Source: Anisus vortex
Taxonomy: Eukaryota > Mollusca > Gastropoda > Planorbidae
Reading direction: 5' to 3'
Length of the DNA stretch: 64,000 nt
NCBI GenBank assembly: GCA_949126835.1
Contig: OX421507.1
Span: 30,263,382 to 30,327,381 of the forward strand
Below the pieces are notes generated by a model, which saw only the letters and a program-made list of their open reading frames with translations, did no database searches and was not told the DNA's origin. Every line of letters starts with the position of its first letter. Within the stretch, counting starts at the first letter, position 1. This document shows, piece by piece, positions 1 to 12,362 of the stretch. The position numbers and the translations under genes were made by a program.

Positions 1-207
1 ACACCGCCAAGTACAGTATTTACATCAACACCGCCAAGTACATTATTTACAACAACACCGCCAAGTACAGTATTTACATCAACACCGCCAAGTACAGTAT
101 TTACATCAACACCGCCAAGTACAGTATTTACATCAACACCGCCAAGTACAGTATTTACATCAACACCGCCAAGTACAGTATTTACATCAACACCGCCAAG
201 TACAGTT
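1..207. repeat. 27-bp minisatellite at left window edge
   Basis: About 7.6 near-identical units with the core CCGCCAAGTACAGTATTTAC. The array starts at or before the first base, so its full length is unknown. Confidence 0.95.
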
Positions 208-690
208 GTAATCATTCGTTTCTTCTTCTTTTTCAATGGCACATAACTTCTATTAATTATATAAAAACGTACATCAGAACTAATCCTATAAAACAACGTA
301 AAATAGTCTAAGGTTATTAGCTAAACAGCTAAAGTGGAAGTGAAGACTTAATAACATATAAAATATGCATCTCTCGTGTATGTGTAATAATCTAAAGTGT
401 GGAAGTGAAGACTTAATAACATATAAAATATGCATCTCTCGTGTATGTGTAATACAGTGGCGTTAATGTACCATAGAAACCTACCAACTCATTTAAACCT
501 TATAAAATATTCCTATGAACTTAAGTACTTGTAGTTCTTGTGTATTTTTTTGTTTATGGGGCTCAGGCTATTGTCTTTACAAGTTCATTGTAGTCTTGCA
601 TGAGCAACTCCTTGGCTAATAGAAGAATTGCTTCATGCTAGTCTTTGTTTTAATTCTCAAAGGAATGGAATTAGCTGAATTATTTGCGTT
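208..690. other. Non-coding spacer with a 60-bp duplication
   Basis: No gene is visible. A block of about 60 bp containing GTGGAAGTGAAGACTTAATA and CATCTCTCGTGTATGTGTAA occurs twice in tandem at roughly 330-455. Nothing else is recognised. Confidence 0.6.
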
Positions 691-692
691 AT

Positions 693-1185
693 GAAGGTTC
701 TCAATATATAATCAATCCGGGTTATTCTCAATATATAAACAAACTGGGTTGTTCTCAATTTATAAACAAACTGGGTTGTTCTTAATATATAAACAATCTG
801 GGTCGTTTTCAATTTATAAACAAACTGGGTTGTTCTCTATTTATAAACAAACTGGATTGCTCTCAATATATAAACAATCTGGGTTGTTCTAAATATATAA
901 ACAATATGGGTTATTCTTAATTTATAAACACACTGGATCGTTCTCAGTATATAAACAAACTGGGTTGGTTCTCAATATATAACCAAACTGGGTTGTTCTC
1001 AATTTTTAAAAAAACTGAGCTGTTCTCAATATATAACCAAACTGGGTTGTTCTCAATTTTTAAAAAAACTGAGCTGTTCTCAATATATAAACAAACTGGG
1101 TTGTTCTCAATTTATAAACAAACAGGATTCTTTTCAAAATATAATCAAACTGGGTTGTTGTCAATATATAATCAAACTGGGTTGT
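693..1185. repeat. 27-bp minisatellite (TTCTCAATATATAAACAAAC)
   Basis: About 18 diverged units with the core TTCTCAATATATAAACAAAC followed by TGGGTTG. A 79-codon open frame through it is a by-product of the 27-bp period and is not called as a gene. The following 1233-1550 shows no recognisable feature. Confidence 0.9.
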
Positions 1186-1562
1186 TTGTTCATATGCAAA
1201 AAACATTGTTATTTTATGCAGTCCTCAAATGAGCATACATATAGGGACACACAATTCTTCAACTCAGTATAAATCTAAGGTAGACTACAAATATTAGTGT
1301 TTTAATGTGATAATTCTAGATACCATTGTATTATCTGCAAACTATTGTGAGAATTCTAGACAGGCTACCATTGTATGCCATCGTATTTCAGTGTGAGAAT
1401 TTTGGCAGCCATTGTTTTGTATGCCAACGTTGACCAATGCCCTGACAATGTAACACAATCATCTTAATTTAAACATTATTCTTTTGTTTTTGTGTTGACT
1501 ACGACAGTGTTACTATCGTAATGTGTCTGAACAAGTCAGACAGTTTATTTTAGTGCTCAAAG

Positions 1563-1570
1563 TATATATA
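1563..1570 (+). promoter_or_regulatory. Possible TATA box of gene 1
   Basis: TATATATA lies 38 bp before the gene 1 ATG. If used as a TATA box it would give a very short 5' leader. The region is AT-rich, so a chance match is quite possible. Confidence 0.25.
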
Positions 1571-1607
1571 CTTGAAATCAGTTGATATCACTTTGTGGTA
1601 AGACGCA

Positions 1608-4457
1608 ATGAAGTCTGTACTTAGTGTTGGTCTTTTATTTCTCAGTAAGTATATTTAATGTGTTAATTTTAAAATACATTTAGTTATAAGCCCAATAACT
1701 AGCAATGTGGCCCAGAGGCAGCGTGCTTAGATCGTTATACTTTAGGTTATGGGTTTGAATCCTTGTTAACGCCATGTCTGGTGTCCTTCAGTCTACCGAG
1801 CTCTGTGTGATAGACTACGTAACATTAGTTTGGAAAATTGAAAGGTGGCTGATAAATTCTCTGGACACACAATCCCCTTGTATGTCGTGTCCAAGGAAAC
1901 TGGTTAACGCTTCTAAACAACTGCAATGGGTCAAACTTTACAATTTAAAATAATCCAATGAAGTTGTTTGGAAAGGATATAGTTCTTATAAGTAACATCA
2001 TGTTAGAATGAAATATTTGCTTAATACATAAATTGTGATTTTTTAGAGACATTTTCTGGGAAGTAGGGTTTAAGTTGGGTTTAAGTTGGGTTTAAGTCTT
2101 GATATGAACTCTGGTATTTTGTCTCTGGTCTGAACGTCAACTTTAAATATTTTCAATTCTGATCAATTTCGGACATTTTTTAAAGTAATACAATGGGGGC
2201 TGGGCTTACCGCTAGCAACTCAGTTTCCATGGTTACATTATTCAGAAGTAAACTCTGATTTGCGTTTTCTATAAAGGAAATATATTCTGAAATGTGTTAT
2301 TCTACTGTTCTACTGTTATTCTACTGTTCTACTGTTATTCTACTGTTCTACTGTTATTCTACTGTTCTACTGTTATTCTACTGTTCTACTTATTTCTTGC
2401 CAACAAAACTCAAAGACATTTTCTATCGTGTAAAACGGTGAACTATATTGTTTATTAATTTATATTGTGGATTTATTCAACCGTTTTTGAATTCGCTAAA
2501 AATATAGTGAGTCAATGGTCTATGGTAGATTTTAAAAGTTTCAACAAGCTGCTTTAATAATAAAACAATATAGTTTCATGCGAGAGAATCCATTGAATGC
2601 TACCCATTGCAAATATATAGTGTCATTGAAATAAATTACTGTTTTTAAATAAGCGTTATTTATACTATTAAATTCCATTCATTTCCATCTAAAATTCCCT
2701 TGATTAAGACTATTTCTTTACAAAAACACTGGAATCGATTTACAGAGGTACTAATGCCCCCTCCCTACCTGCCTACCAGCTAGTTAAAGGGTGAATTTAC
2801 TATACCTTTCATGTATCCATAGGGATTATCTCTCTCATAATAACGTAAAATTAACCAAGTATATACATATATATAACAAAGGTTTATCCAAATATTTGTA
2901 TTAAAACTTGTAGGTGCTGTGCTGACTGTAGACACCGCCATACCCAGCTATCATCAGCTAAATATTAACGAAAATAAGTATTGTCTGTCTAAGGACAACT
3001 CTTACACAAACTCAGAAGCCAAAAGCCACTGTCTTGAAATTGGAGCAGAACTGGCAATGTTTGATGACAACGCAGAATACGTCAGAGTTTTCAGATCAAT
3101 GGCTGCTAACTCCACTATAGCTAAAGAAACTTGGATAACATTCAACTATACAATTGTAAACGGGGTTCATTCGTTTTACTGGAGAAATGAGTTGTTTGAT
3201 AAGTCTGTTTGGGCACCAGGTGGAGAGCCTAATGACAATTGCCCTGACGGAAAGAATGACGAGTGCTGTGCCAGACTGCGTTTCAATTTTAATGCTCCAG
3301 GTTTAGCAGACCGCGACTGCACAATAAAATATGCTTTTATGTGTAAAGTCAGTGCTCGGTGCAGTTCCAGTGTTACGAAATGTGCCGTAACTTGTGAAAT
3401 TCCGGTTGAGCCTGTGCAGTGTTTAGTTGGCTATTCCCTTGATGCCACCAGTCTGGATTGTCAGGATGTTGACGAATGCAAGACGGGCGTCTCCCGGTGC
3501 CAGCAAACCTGTGTTAATTCCATAGGTTCCTTCACGTGTGGATGTTATAAAGGATATACATTGAAAGCAGATCACCGTACTTGTGAGGATATAAATGAAT
3601 GCTCTTCAGGCGCCACGCCATGCCAGCAGAACTGCACAAACAGTGTAGGATCTTTCCAGTGCAGTTGCTTTGACGGATTTGCTTTGCAGGATGACAACAG
3701 AACATGTGCAGACGTCGATGAATGTTTGAAAAGTTCAACAACTTGTCACCAGATATGTATCAACACAAATGGATCTTTCACTTGCAGTTGCGAGAGTGGA
3801 TACACCTTATCCGAGAACGGCTACGAGTGCATCAGAATGGAAGAGTGTCTAGTGTCTCGATGTGAACGACAGTGTCATAACGTCAGTGACAGTTGCATGT
3901 TAGACTGTCAACTGAGTTCTCAACTATGTGAGCATAACTGTGTCAGCCAAAACGGGACCTATAAATGTACCTGCAGACCAGGCTACTCTCTGAACACAAC
4001 CAGCGAAACAACCTGTCACGATGTAGACGAATGCAGCTTGAACAGCAGCCTGTGTGACGTTTACTGCAACAACACGCCTGGATCCTACTACTGCTCCTGT
4101 CCACATGGGTATCATCTCTCAGACAACAGATACGCCTGCGTAAAATCTACACTTCACAATTACTGCCCTTGTTCATGCTCGTTCAGTGCTAAGAAACTAC
4201 TCGTGAGCAAAGAACAGATGGCGACATATTTGAAGGCGTTGACGAAAAGTCTGGAGGTTGATAAAACCAGTCTTCTGTCCACTCGTTTACTGGTAGAGAG
4301 TCAGACGGATGAACGGCCGTCGAGTAACGCCATTGGTTATGTTGGTTTGATGTTTGTCTGCATCGTGTTTGGTCTTATGATTCTCCCAGACTGCATCACT
4401 TTGACTTGTTCCGTTTTAAACAAGATCAAATCATGCAAACATAAAACACACATTTAA
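1608..4457 (+). CDS. Gene 1: CTLD-EGF type I membrane protein
   Basis: Two exons, 1608-1644 and 2914-4457, give a 526-residue protein. Exon 1 starts at the ATG at 1608, encodes a hydrophobic signal-peptide start (MKSVLSVGLLFL) and ends at a GTAAGT donor in phase 1. The acceptor TAG at 2911-2913 restores the frame and completes the signal peptide (SAVLTVDTA). The long reading frame has no ATG near its start, so the upstream exon is needed. Residues about 30-156 form a C-type-lectin-like domain with an EPN motif. About 197-421 hold five EGF domains, mostly with the calcium-binding D-x-[DN]-E-C start, plus one degenerate Cys-rich segment (EECLVSRCERQC) where another EGF would be expected. CPCSC follows, then a membrane helix at about 485-513 and a short basic tail. 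It is the shortest of four tandem paralogues. Role inferred: surface receptor or adhesion protein. The domain assignment is firm; the splice model is strong but lacks RNA support. Confidence 0.88.
1702..1940 (+). mobile_element. tRNA-derived SINE in intron 1 of gene 1
   Basis: An A-box-like TGGCCCAGAGG at about 1708 and a B-box-like GGTTTGAATCC at about 1752 are spaced as in a tRNA. They are followed by a body shared with other copies here: the A/G-rich GTAAAG-type middle is decayed, but CTGGACACACAATCCCCT and the 'ccgtggccacagaaactggt'-like segment are recognisable. The copy is diverged and interrupted. Confidence 0.75.
2297..2392. repeat. 19-bp minisatellite in gene 1 intron
   Basis: About five units of the type TATTCTACTGTTCTACTGT, itself a fused doublet of a shorter TTCTACTG motif. 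It lies within the single intron of gene 1. The rest of the intron (about 1940-2290 and 2400-2910) shows nothing recognisable. Confidence 0.85.
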
Positions 4458-5103
4458 AGTGTGACCTTAGCTATTTTTGGAATGTTTTATGTGTATACCA
4501 TGTTCAAATAGTTTTCATATTATATTTAGAATTGTCTTGATAATTTATTAAGAGTTCATTATTTATATTAAATTTTGGCGTCGATATAATTTGCGTATAA
4601 TTGTTTAGACGGTTATTTATTATGACGTAATAACACCAATATGTTTTCTCGTTGTCTCAACCAGCTTCTAGAACAGTATGCTTTTCTTTTTAATTCTGAA
4701 ATACTTCGGGGAAAATTCATTCTTGCACTTTCTGCATCAAAACCTAGACCTATTGAAGGCAGGCAGATGTGTAGTTAGGTTGTTGTTATTTATTAGCTAC
4801 TTATTATTGACAAGAGAAGTAAAATATTTTTATTTTGACTAAGTTAAAGAATTACATTCTTTTTGAACATTCATTGAGTGGCTTGAGTGTATTACTTCAT
4901 AGCAAACAAGACCCAAGATAGACAACAGAAGTACATTCAATCACAAACCACAGACTTTTACCATCAACAACACCTGATATTCACATTAGAGATGAACCAA
5001 CGTCGAGCGGCACGTCGTATCCTACAGGGAAACGGTCTTAAAAAAACGCCCCTGCTTTGGTGGCAAAACTCTAACTTGATCCACTACAACACCACAGAGC
5101 GGT
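4458..5103. other. 3' flank of gene 1, no gene seen
   Basis: AT-rich sequence after the gene 1 stop. No strong AATAAA is seen close to the stop; an ATTAAA lies at about 4567. A 72-codon open frame at 4887-5105 has no recognisable domain and runs into the next array, so I do not call it. Confidence 0.45.
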
Positions 5104-5393
5104 AGACTATGTTACAGGACTATGTTACAAGACTATGTTACAAGACTATGTTACAAGACTATATTACAAGACTATGTAACAAGACTATGTTACAAGACTA
5201 TGTTACAAGACTATGTTACAAGACTATACTACAAGACTATGTTACAAGACTATGTTACAAGACTATGTCACAAGACTATGTTACAAGACTATGTCACGAG
5301 ACTATGTTACAAGACTATGTCACAAGACTATGTTACAAGACTATGTCACAAGACTATGTCACAAGACTATGTCACAAGACTATGTACAAGATC
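5104..5393. repeat. 13-bp minisatellite (ATGTTACAAGACT)
   Basis: About 22 units of ATGTTACAAGACT, with later units shifting to ATGTCACAAGACT. The period is not a multiple of three, so all three forward frames give the same cyclic peptide; this is not coding. Confidence 0.95.
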
Positions 5394-5567
5394 ATGAGCG
5401 CCACTTGGAATTTTCCAAACAGAAATATAAAGAAATATCTATAAAATAGTCAATCGGAATAGATTCTTCTAAAGCCCAGAGGCTTGAAATATAGATACAA
5501 TAAAATACAATAAATGACTGCGCTAGCCTGTGTTATGTGTAACCCCTGTGTTTGAATTTGTTTTTCA

Positions 5568-6143
5568 ATACTACTTATCTAAACTACATATCTAGACTAC
5601 TTATCAATACTACTTATCTAGACTGCATATCTAGACTACTTATCTAGACTACTTATCTAGACTACTTATCTAGACTACTTATCTAGACTACTTATCTAGA
5701 CTACTTATCTAGACTACTTATCTAGATTACTTATCTAGACTACTTATCTAGACTACTTATCTAGAATACATATCTAGACTACTTACCTAGGCTACTTATC
5801 TAGACTACATAACTGGACTACTTTAGACTACTTATCTAGACTACTTATCTAGACTACATATCTAGACAACTTATCTGGACTACTTATCTAGACTACATAG
5901 CCTATCTAGACTACTTAACTAGACATCTTATCTAGACTAATTATCTAGACTACTTATCTAGAATACATATCTAGACTACTTACCTAGGCTACTTATCTAG
6001 ACTACATAACTGGACTACTTTAGACTACTTATCTAGACTACTTATCTAGACTACATATCTAGACAACTTATCTAGACAACTTATCTAGACTACATATCGA
6101 CTTCTTATCTACACAATTTATTTAGACTACTTATCTAGACTAT
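5568..6143. repeat. 13-bp minisatellite (CTACTTATCTAGA)
   Basis: About 40 units of CTACTTATCTAGA with variants. A longer block with the order 'gaatacat... cctaggct... ggactactttag' occurs from about 5761 and again from about 5958, so the array also carries a duplication of about 197 bp. Confidence 0.93.
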
Positions 6144-6987
6144 TATACTTTAATACATCACATCGTTAGTCTCTATGTTTCATTCAAAAGCCAACATATA
6201 TATATTGTTTACACTTTTTTGTCTCTGTATGTTTTTAAGATCAAATCTCTTTAATTAAACATTTTTTAAATATTATTTTAAATATTGCACTTTATAAATT
6301 TGTGTTTAATTTAATATATTTATTCACAAAAATGAGCTTTGACTCATGCATTACAACAACATGTTCCACTAGAACCTTGTTGATATTTTAAAAGTTGAGT
6401 AATAGAATATTGTCAGAAGAATGGTAGCTATTAAGTTTACACAAAATAATACGTTGACTGTCTGGAAGCTAATTAAGCGTTGCTAAGAAACAAGTTTAAC
6501 GAAATTAAAAAACTATTATGTTTTATGTAAGAAAAGCGCTTGTTGCCGAGGACAGAGCTTGTGTTTCGTGGGCTGATGACACCAGTTCATTTTAAAAGAT
6601 TTAAGTAAGGAATGAACATTTATTATCGCCTTTAATTTTGTAACGATCCGTCTTAGCATTTGGTGGACGACATGGAGGGAGATACAGACACATGGAATAT
6701 TGTTTTCTATGGAATTTCGCTTCAGAATGACATTAGGTCACTTCATTTACCTCCATTCTTGGCCTTCTGTACTAGAAACAACTTTACTTCGTGTGTAACA
6801 TGTGGAATTCGTAAAATAGTTTTATGCTTACTGAAATGTAACTATCAAGGTATCAAGAATAGACCATAAAATGCCTTATTAAAGTTGAAGAAAATGTTGT
6901 ATGCCTTAGATGTAATAACTCACAAATAGTAATAAATATTTTACAAATTCAATTAAGTTTTTTTGTGCATAAATTGTTGCATAAAAT
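6144..6987. other. AT-rich spacer, no gene seen
   Basis: I see no domain, splice pattern or repeat I recognise. A 69-codon open frame at 6660-6869 has no homology that I can identify and is probably chance. Confidence 0.4.
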
Positions 6988-9722
6988 ACTCCTTTAAATG
7001 TGTGTCTAGTGAATATACTCATCTAAATGTGTGTCTAGTGAATATACTCATCTAAATGTGTGTCTAGTGAATATACTCATTTAAATTTGTGTCTAGTGAA
7101 TATACTCATTTAAATGTGTGTCTAGTGAATATACTCATCTAAATGTGTGTCTAGTGAATATACTCATTTAAATGTGTGTCTAGTGAATATACTCATTTAA
7201 ATGTGTGTCTAGTGAATATACTCATCTAAATGTGTGTCTAGTGAATATACTCATCTAAATGTGTGTCTAGTGAATATACTCATCTAAATGTGTGTCTAGT
7301 GAATATACTCATTTAAATGTGTGTCTAGTGAATATACTCATTTAAATGTGTGTCTAGTGAATATACTCATCTAAATGTGTGTCTAGTGAATATACTCTTC
7401 TAAATGTGTGTCTAGTGAATATACTCTTCTAAATGTGTGTCTAGTGAATATACTCATCTAAATGTGTGTCTAGTGAATATACTCATCTAAATGTGTGTCT
7501 AGTGAATATACTTATTTAAATGTGTGTCTAGTGAATATACTCATTTAAATGTGTGTCTAGTGAATATACTCATCTAAATGTGTGTCTAGTGAATATACTC
7601 ATTTAAATGTGTGTCTAGTGAATATACTCTTCTAAATGTGTGTCTAGTGAATATACTCATCTAAATGTGTGTCTAGTGAATATACTCATCTAAATGTGTG
7701 TCTAGTGAATATACTCATCTAAATGTGTGTCTAATGAATATATTGATCTAAATGTGTGTCTAGTGAATATACTAATTTAAATGTGTGTCTAGTGAATATA
7801 CTCATTTAAATGTGTGTCTAGTGAATATACTCATCTAAATGTGTGTCTAGTGAATATACTCATCTAGATGTGTGTCTAGTGAATATACTCATCTAAATGT
7901 GTGTCTAGTGAATATACTCATTTAAATGTGTGTCTAGTGAATATACTCATCTAAATGTGTGTCTAGTGAATATACTCATCTAAATGTGTTTCTAGTGAAT
8001 ATACTCATCTAAATGTGTGTCTAGTGAATATACTCATCTAAATGTGTGTCTAGTGAATATACTCATCTAATTGTGTGTCTACTGAATATACTCATCTAAA
8101 TGTGTGTCTAGTGAATATACTCATCTAGATGTGTGTCTAGTGAATATACTCATTTAAATGTGTGTCTAGTGAATATAATCATCTAGATGAGTGTCTAGTG
8201 AATATACTCATCTAAATATGTGTCTTTTGAATATACTCATCTAAATGTGTGTCTAGTGAATATACTCATTTAAATGTGTGTCTAGTGAATATACTCATCT
8301 AAATGTGTGTCTAGTGAATATACTCATCTAAATGTGTGTCTAGTGAATTTACTCATCTAAATGTGTGTCTATTGAATATACTCATTTAAATGTGTGTCTA
8401 GTGAATATACTCATCTAAATGTGTGTCTAGTGAATATACTCATCTAAATGTGTGTCTAGCGAATATACTCATCTAAATGTGTGTCTAGTGAATATACTCA
8501 TTTAAATGTGTGTCTAGTGAATATACTCATCTAAATGTGTGTCTAGTGAATATACTCATCTAAATGTGTGTCTAGTGAATATGCTTATCTAAATGTGTGT
8601 CTAGTGAAAATACTCATCTAAATGTATGTCTATTGAATATACTCATCTAAATGTGTGTCTAGTGAATATACTCATTTAAATGTGTGTCTAGTGAATATAC
8701 TCATCTAAATGTGTGTCTAGTTAATTTACTCATTTAAATGTGTGTCTAGTGAATATACTCATCTAAATGTGTGTCTATTGAATATACTCATCTAAATGTG
8801 TGTCTAGTGAATCTACTCATTTAAATGTGTGTCTAGTAAATCTACTCATCTAAATGTGTGTCTAGTGAATATACTCATCTAAATGTGTGTCTAGTGAATA
8901 TACTCATCTAAATGTGTGTCTAGTGAATATTTTTATCTAAATGTGTGTCTAGTTAATATACTCATCTAAATGTATGTCTAGTGAATATACTCATTTAAAT
9001 GTTTGTCTAGTGAATATACTCATTTAAATGTGTGTCTAGTGAATATACTCATCTAGATGTGTGTCTAGTGAATATACTTATCTAAATGTGTGTCTAGTGA
9101 ATATACTCATCTAAATGTGTGTCTAGTTAATATACTCATTTAAATTTGTGTCTATTAAATATACTCATTTAAATGTGTGTCTAGTGAATATACTCATCTA
9201 AATGTGTGTCTAGTGAATATACTTATCTAAATGTGTGTCGAGTGAATATACTCATTTATATTGGTGTCTATTAAATATACTTATTTAAATGTGTGTCTAG
9301 TGAATATACTCATCTAGATGTGTGTCTAGTGAATATACTCATTTAAATTTGTGTCTATTAAATATACTCATTTAAATGTGTGTCTAGTGAATATACTCAT
9401 CTAAATGTGTGTTTAGTGAATATACTCATTTAAATGTGTGTCTAGTGAATATACTCATTTAAATTTGTGTCTAGTGAATATACTCATCTAAATTTGTGTC
9501 TAGTGAATATACTCATCTAAATATGTATCTAGTGAATATACTCATTTAAATTTGTGTCTAGTGAATATACTCATTTAAATGTGTGTCTAGTGAATATACT
9601 CATCTAAATGTGTGTCTAGTGAATATACTCATCTAAATGTGTGTCTAGTGAATATACTCATTTAAATGTGTGTCTAGTGAATATAGTCATCTAAATGTGT
9701 GTCTTTAAAATATACTTATCCA
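6988..9722. repeat. 29-bp minisatellite, about 94 units
   Basis: A 2.7-kb array with the core TGTGTCTAGTGAATATACTC followed by AT(C/T)TAAATG. Most units differ by only a C/T in CATCTAAA or CATTTAAA. Divergence rises towards the right part (about 8600-9500), where GAATTTACTC, GAATCTACTC and TATTAAATATAC variants appear. Confidence 0.97.
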
Positions 9723-10290
9723 ATTGTGTTACCCGAGAATGTAACGCAAATAAATATCCAGATATAAACTTTAAATCTCAAATGAAATCATTACCAGTTA
9801 AATATCTTAACTCATCAATAAAGTCTGCTTTATAAACTAAATCAACAGAATCCATTGTTATCATAAACTTTGTTATAAATAATCTAAATCAATAAGAATA
9901 CACTACACTTTGACACGCCCTCAGGTTTATATTTCCCAAGAATTGACCAATCCTGTGTATTTGTACAAGAAATTGCTCCAACATACATTACAAATACAAA
10001 TAATTGAAATCAATCTTTCTGAAATAGCATGTATTTATACAAATAATGTTGGGTTTTTCCTGACCATGCGGTAAAAATGTTTAGTCCATTTAAACATTTG
10101 GACCATTCAAACATTTAAACAATAGAAACTGTAGATGAATTCGCGCTGAGATTTAAACAACTAGACGTGTTAGTGTACACTTTTTGGTGTCAGATAAAAA
10201 AAAAAGAAAAGAAAAATTAATTTAACCCACGCTTTCTGTTGGTTTAAAATTCCAATTCAAATATTTTAGACATTTCTAGCACAGAGACTA
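9723..10290. other. Spacer, no gene seen
   Basis: AT-rich sequence with short self-similar runs (CATTTAAAC at about 10090-10130). No gene or element recognised. Confidence 0.4.
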
Positions 10291-10299
10291 AAGAATATA

Positions 10300-10439
10300 A
10301 AGTTGTATACAATGTGTCTGTATTGTTTAGTTCAGATTGGGCAGAGGAGAGACACTGGAGCAGAAACATCTTTGTCTTTGGAAATAATAAATAATTTATA
10401 ATTTAAAGTGAGTCAAGTGGAGTAAAAAATTTACTAAGG
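10300..10439 (+). other. Possible 5' untranslated exon
   Basis: A consensus donor AAG|GTAAGT lies at about 10436-10444 with an AATATAAAG TATA-like motif at about 10295. The first coding exon of gene 2 is preceded by an acceptor-like CTGTTACAG at 13857, so this could be an upstream untranslated exon of gene 2. There is no coding content to test this with. Confidence 0.2.
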
Positions 10440-10476
10440 TAAGTATTTAAAGTGACAAACAGATATCTCGACTCTC

Positions 10477-10946
10477 GAAAATATCCAAATTACGTACTAA
10501 AACGGATGCTTAAAATATCCAAATTACGAACTAAAACGGATGCTTAAAATATCCAAATTACGAACTAAAACGGATGCTTAAAATATCCAAATTACGAACT
10601 AAAACGGATTCTTAAAATATCCAAATTACGAACTAAAGTGGATTATTAAAATATCCAAATTACGAACTAAAGTGGATGATTAAAATATCCAAATTACGAA
10701 CTAAAGTGGATGATTAAACTATCCAAATTACGAACTAAAACGGATGCTTAAAATATCCAAATTACGAACTAAAGTGGATGATTAAAATATCCAAATTATG
10801 AACTAAAACGGATGCTTAAAATATCCAAATTACGAACTAAAACGATGCTTAAAATATCCAAATTACGAACTAAAGTGGATGATTAAAATATCCAAATTAC
10901 GAACTAAAATGGATGATTAAAATATCCAAATTACGAACTAAAGTAG
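10477..10946. repeat. 34-bp minisatellite
   Basis: About 14 units with the core ATATCCAAATTACGAACTAA followed by AACGGATGCTT or AGTGGATGATT. The two variants interleave. Confidence 0.95.
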
Positions 10947-11226
10947 GCTAAATGTTTTTAAAATAACGATATCACGGACTAAAGTGGATTATTAAAAAAT
11001 AATGGGATGATTTTTTTTCCAGAAAAAAAAATGTTGAGTTTTAAAAGTGTCGTATTTAAAGTTGAACTTGTCCATAATGTATGTGAAATTTTCTTATGTA
11101 GCTCCAACTTCTAGATATTTCATACGCGGTTCATGCTGATGTTTAACTATATTTATATAAAAATATGAACTAAACATCATGCAAGTCTTTGAAGCTTGAA
11201 ATTAAATAGCAAATAAATGTTGTTTT

Positions 11227-11649
11227 AACCACTGAACTATATAGGCTATACCTGGAGTGCTCAACCACTGAACTATATAGGCTATACCTGGAGTGCTCAA
11301 CCACTGAACTATATACGCTATACCTGGAGTGCTCAACCACTGAACTATATAGGCTATACCTGGAGTGCTCAACCACTGAACTATATTATATAGGCTATAC
11401 CTGGAGTGCTCAACCACTGAACTATATAGGCTATACCTGGAGTGCTCAACCACTGAACTATATTATATAGGCTATACCTGGAGTGCTCAACCACTGAACT
11501 ATATAGGCTATACCTGGAGTGCTCAACCACTGAACTATATAGGCTATACCTGGAGTGCTCAACCACTGAACTATATTATATAGGCTATACCTGGAGTGCT
11601 CAACCACTGAACTATATAGGCTATACCTGGAGTGCTCAACCACTGAACA
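11227..11649. repeat. 36/41-bp minisatellite
   Basis: About 11-12 units with the core GGCTATACCTGGAGTGCTCA and ACCACTGAACTATATA. Some units carry an extra TTATA (41 bp rather than 36), and these recur at regular intervals. That suggests a higher-order duplication of a few units. Minus-strand open frames through it are not called. Confidence 0.95.
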
Positions 11650-11679
11650 TTTTTATATATAGATAATTTGTTCGCATTT

Positions 11680-12140
11680 ACTAGCGTACCGAATTCTAAT
11701 TCTTTCAGAGTACGGAATACTAATTCATTCAGCGTACGAATTCTAATTCATTCAGCGTACCGAATTCTAATTCATTCAACGTATCGAATTCTAATTCATT
11801 CAGCGTACGGAATTCTAATTCATTTAGCGTGCAAAATTTTAATTCATTCAGCGTGCCAAATTCTAATTCCTTCAGCGTGCCAAATTCTTTTTCATTCAGC
11901 GTGCCCAATTCTAATTCATTCAGCGTGCCCAATTCTAATTCATTCAGCAGGCAAAATTCTAATTCATGCAGCGTGCCAAACTCTAATTCATTCAGCGTGC
12001 CAAACATTAATTCCTTCGGCGTGCCAAATTCTAATTCATTCAGCGTTCCGAATTCTAATTCATTCAGCGTGCTGAATTCTAATTTATGCTGCGTGCCATA
12101 TTCTAATTCATTAGCGTGCCAAATTCTAATTCATTCATCC
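11680..12140. repeat. 23-24-bp minisatellite inside a hAT-like element
   Basis: About 19 units of the type TTCTAATTCATTCAGCGTGC. The same phrase occurs once inside the intact small element at 57888-58085 (complement strand), and the array runs directly into that element's other end at 12141-12252. The array therefore grew from the element's own sequence. Confidence 0.9.
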
Positions 12141-12252
12141 TGTTTTTTCTCGTAGAAAAGATTTGATCTTTCTTTATGCGGTATCTCGCGTGACATAAAA
12201 ATTGCTCTGCGTGCCGAGTATGGCACGCGTGCCGTAAGTTGCCAGCCCCTGT
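12141..12252. mobile_element. Right end of a hAT-like non-autonomous element
   Basis: Contains GCGTGCCGAGTATGGCACGC and ends in GTAAGTTGCCAGCCCCTG, matching the inner and terminal parts of the copies at 53381-53577 and 57888-58085. Its left part has been replaced by the adjoining minisatellite. Confidence 0.7.
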
Positions 12253-12362
12253 AGTACCCCATGAAAAGCCTGGTCAAACAGTGGTCAATGTAGAGGTTTG
12301 TTGTATAATGAGATTGAACATCTTGGATCTGAACATGATGAACTTAAAGACCCACTGCAGCT

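Noticed and set aside
6988..9722. CRISPR-like array
   Set aside because: Units are contiguous with no unique spacers, and the genome is eukaryotic. The same holds for all arrays here.
11170..12155. Open frames on both strands in the 36-bp and 24-bp arrays
   Set aside because: Cyclic peptides of tandem DNA; one of the arrays is traceable to a small transposon.
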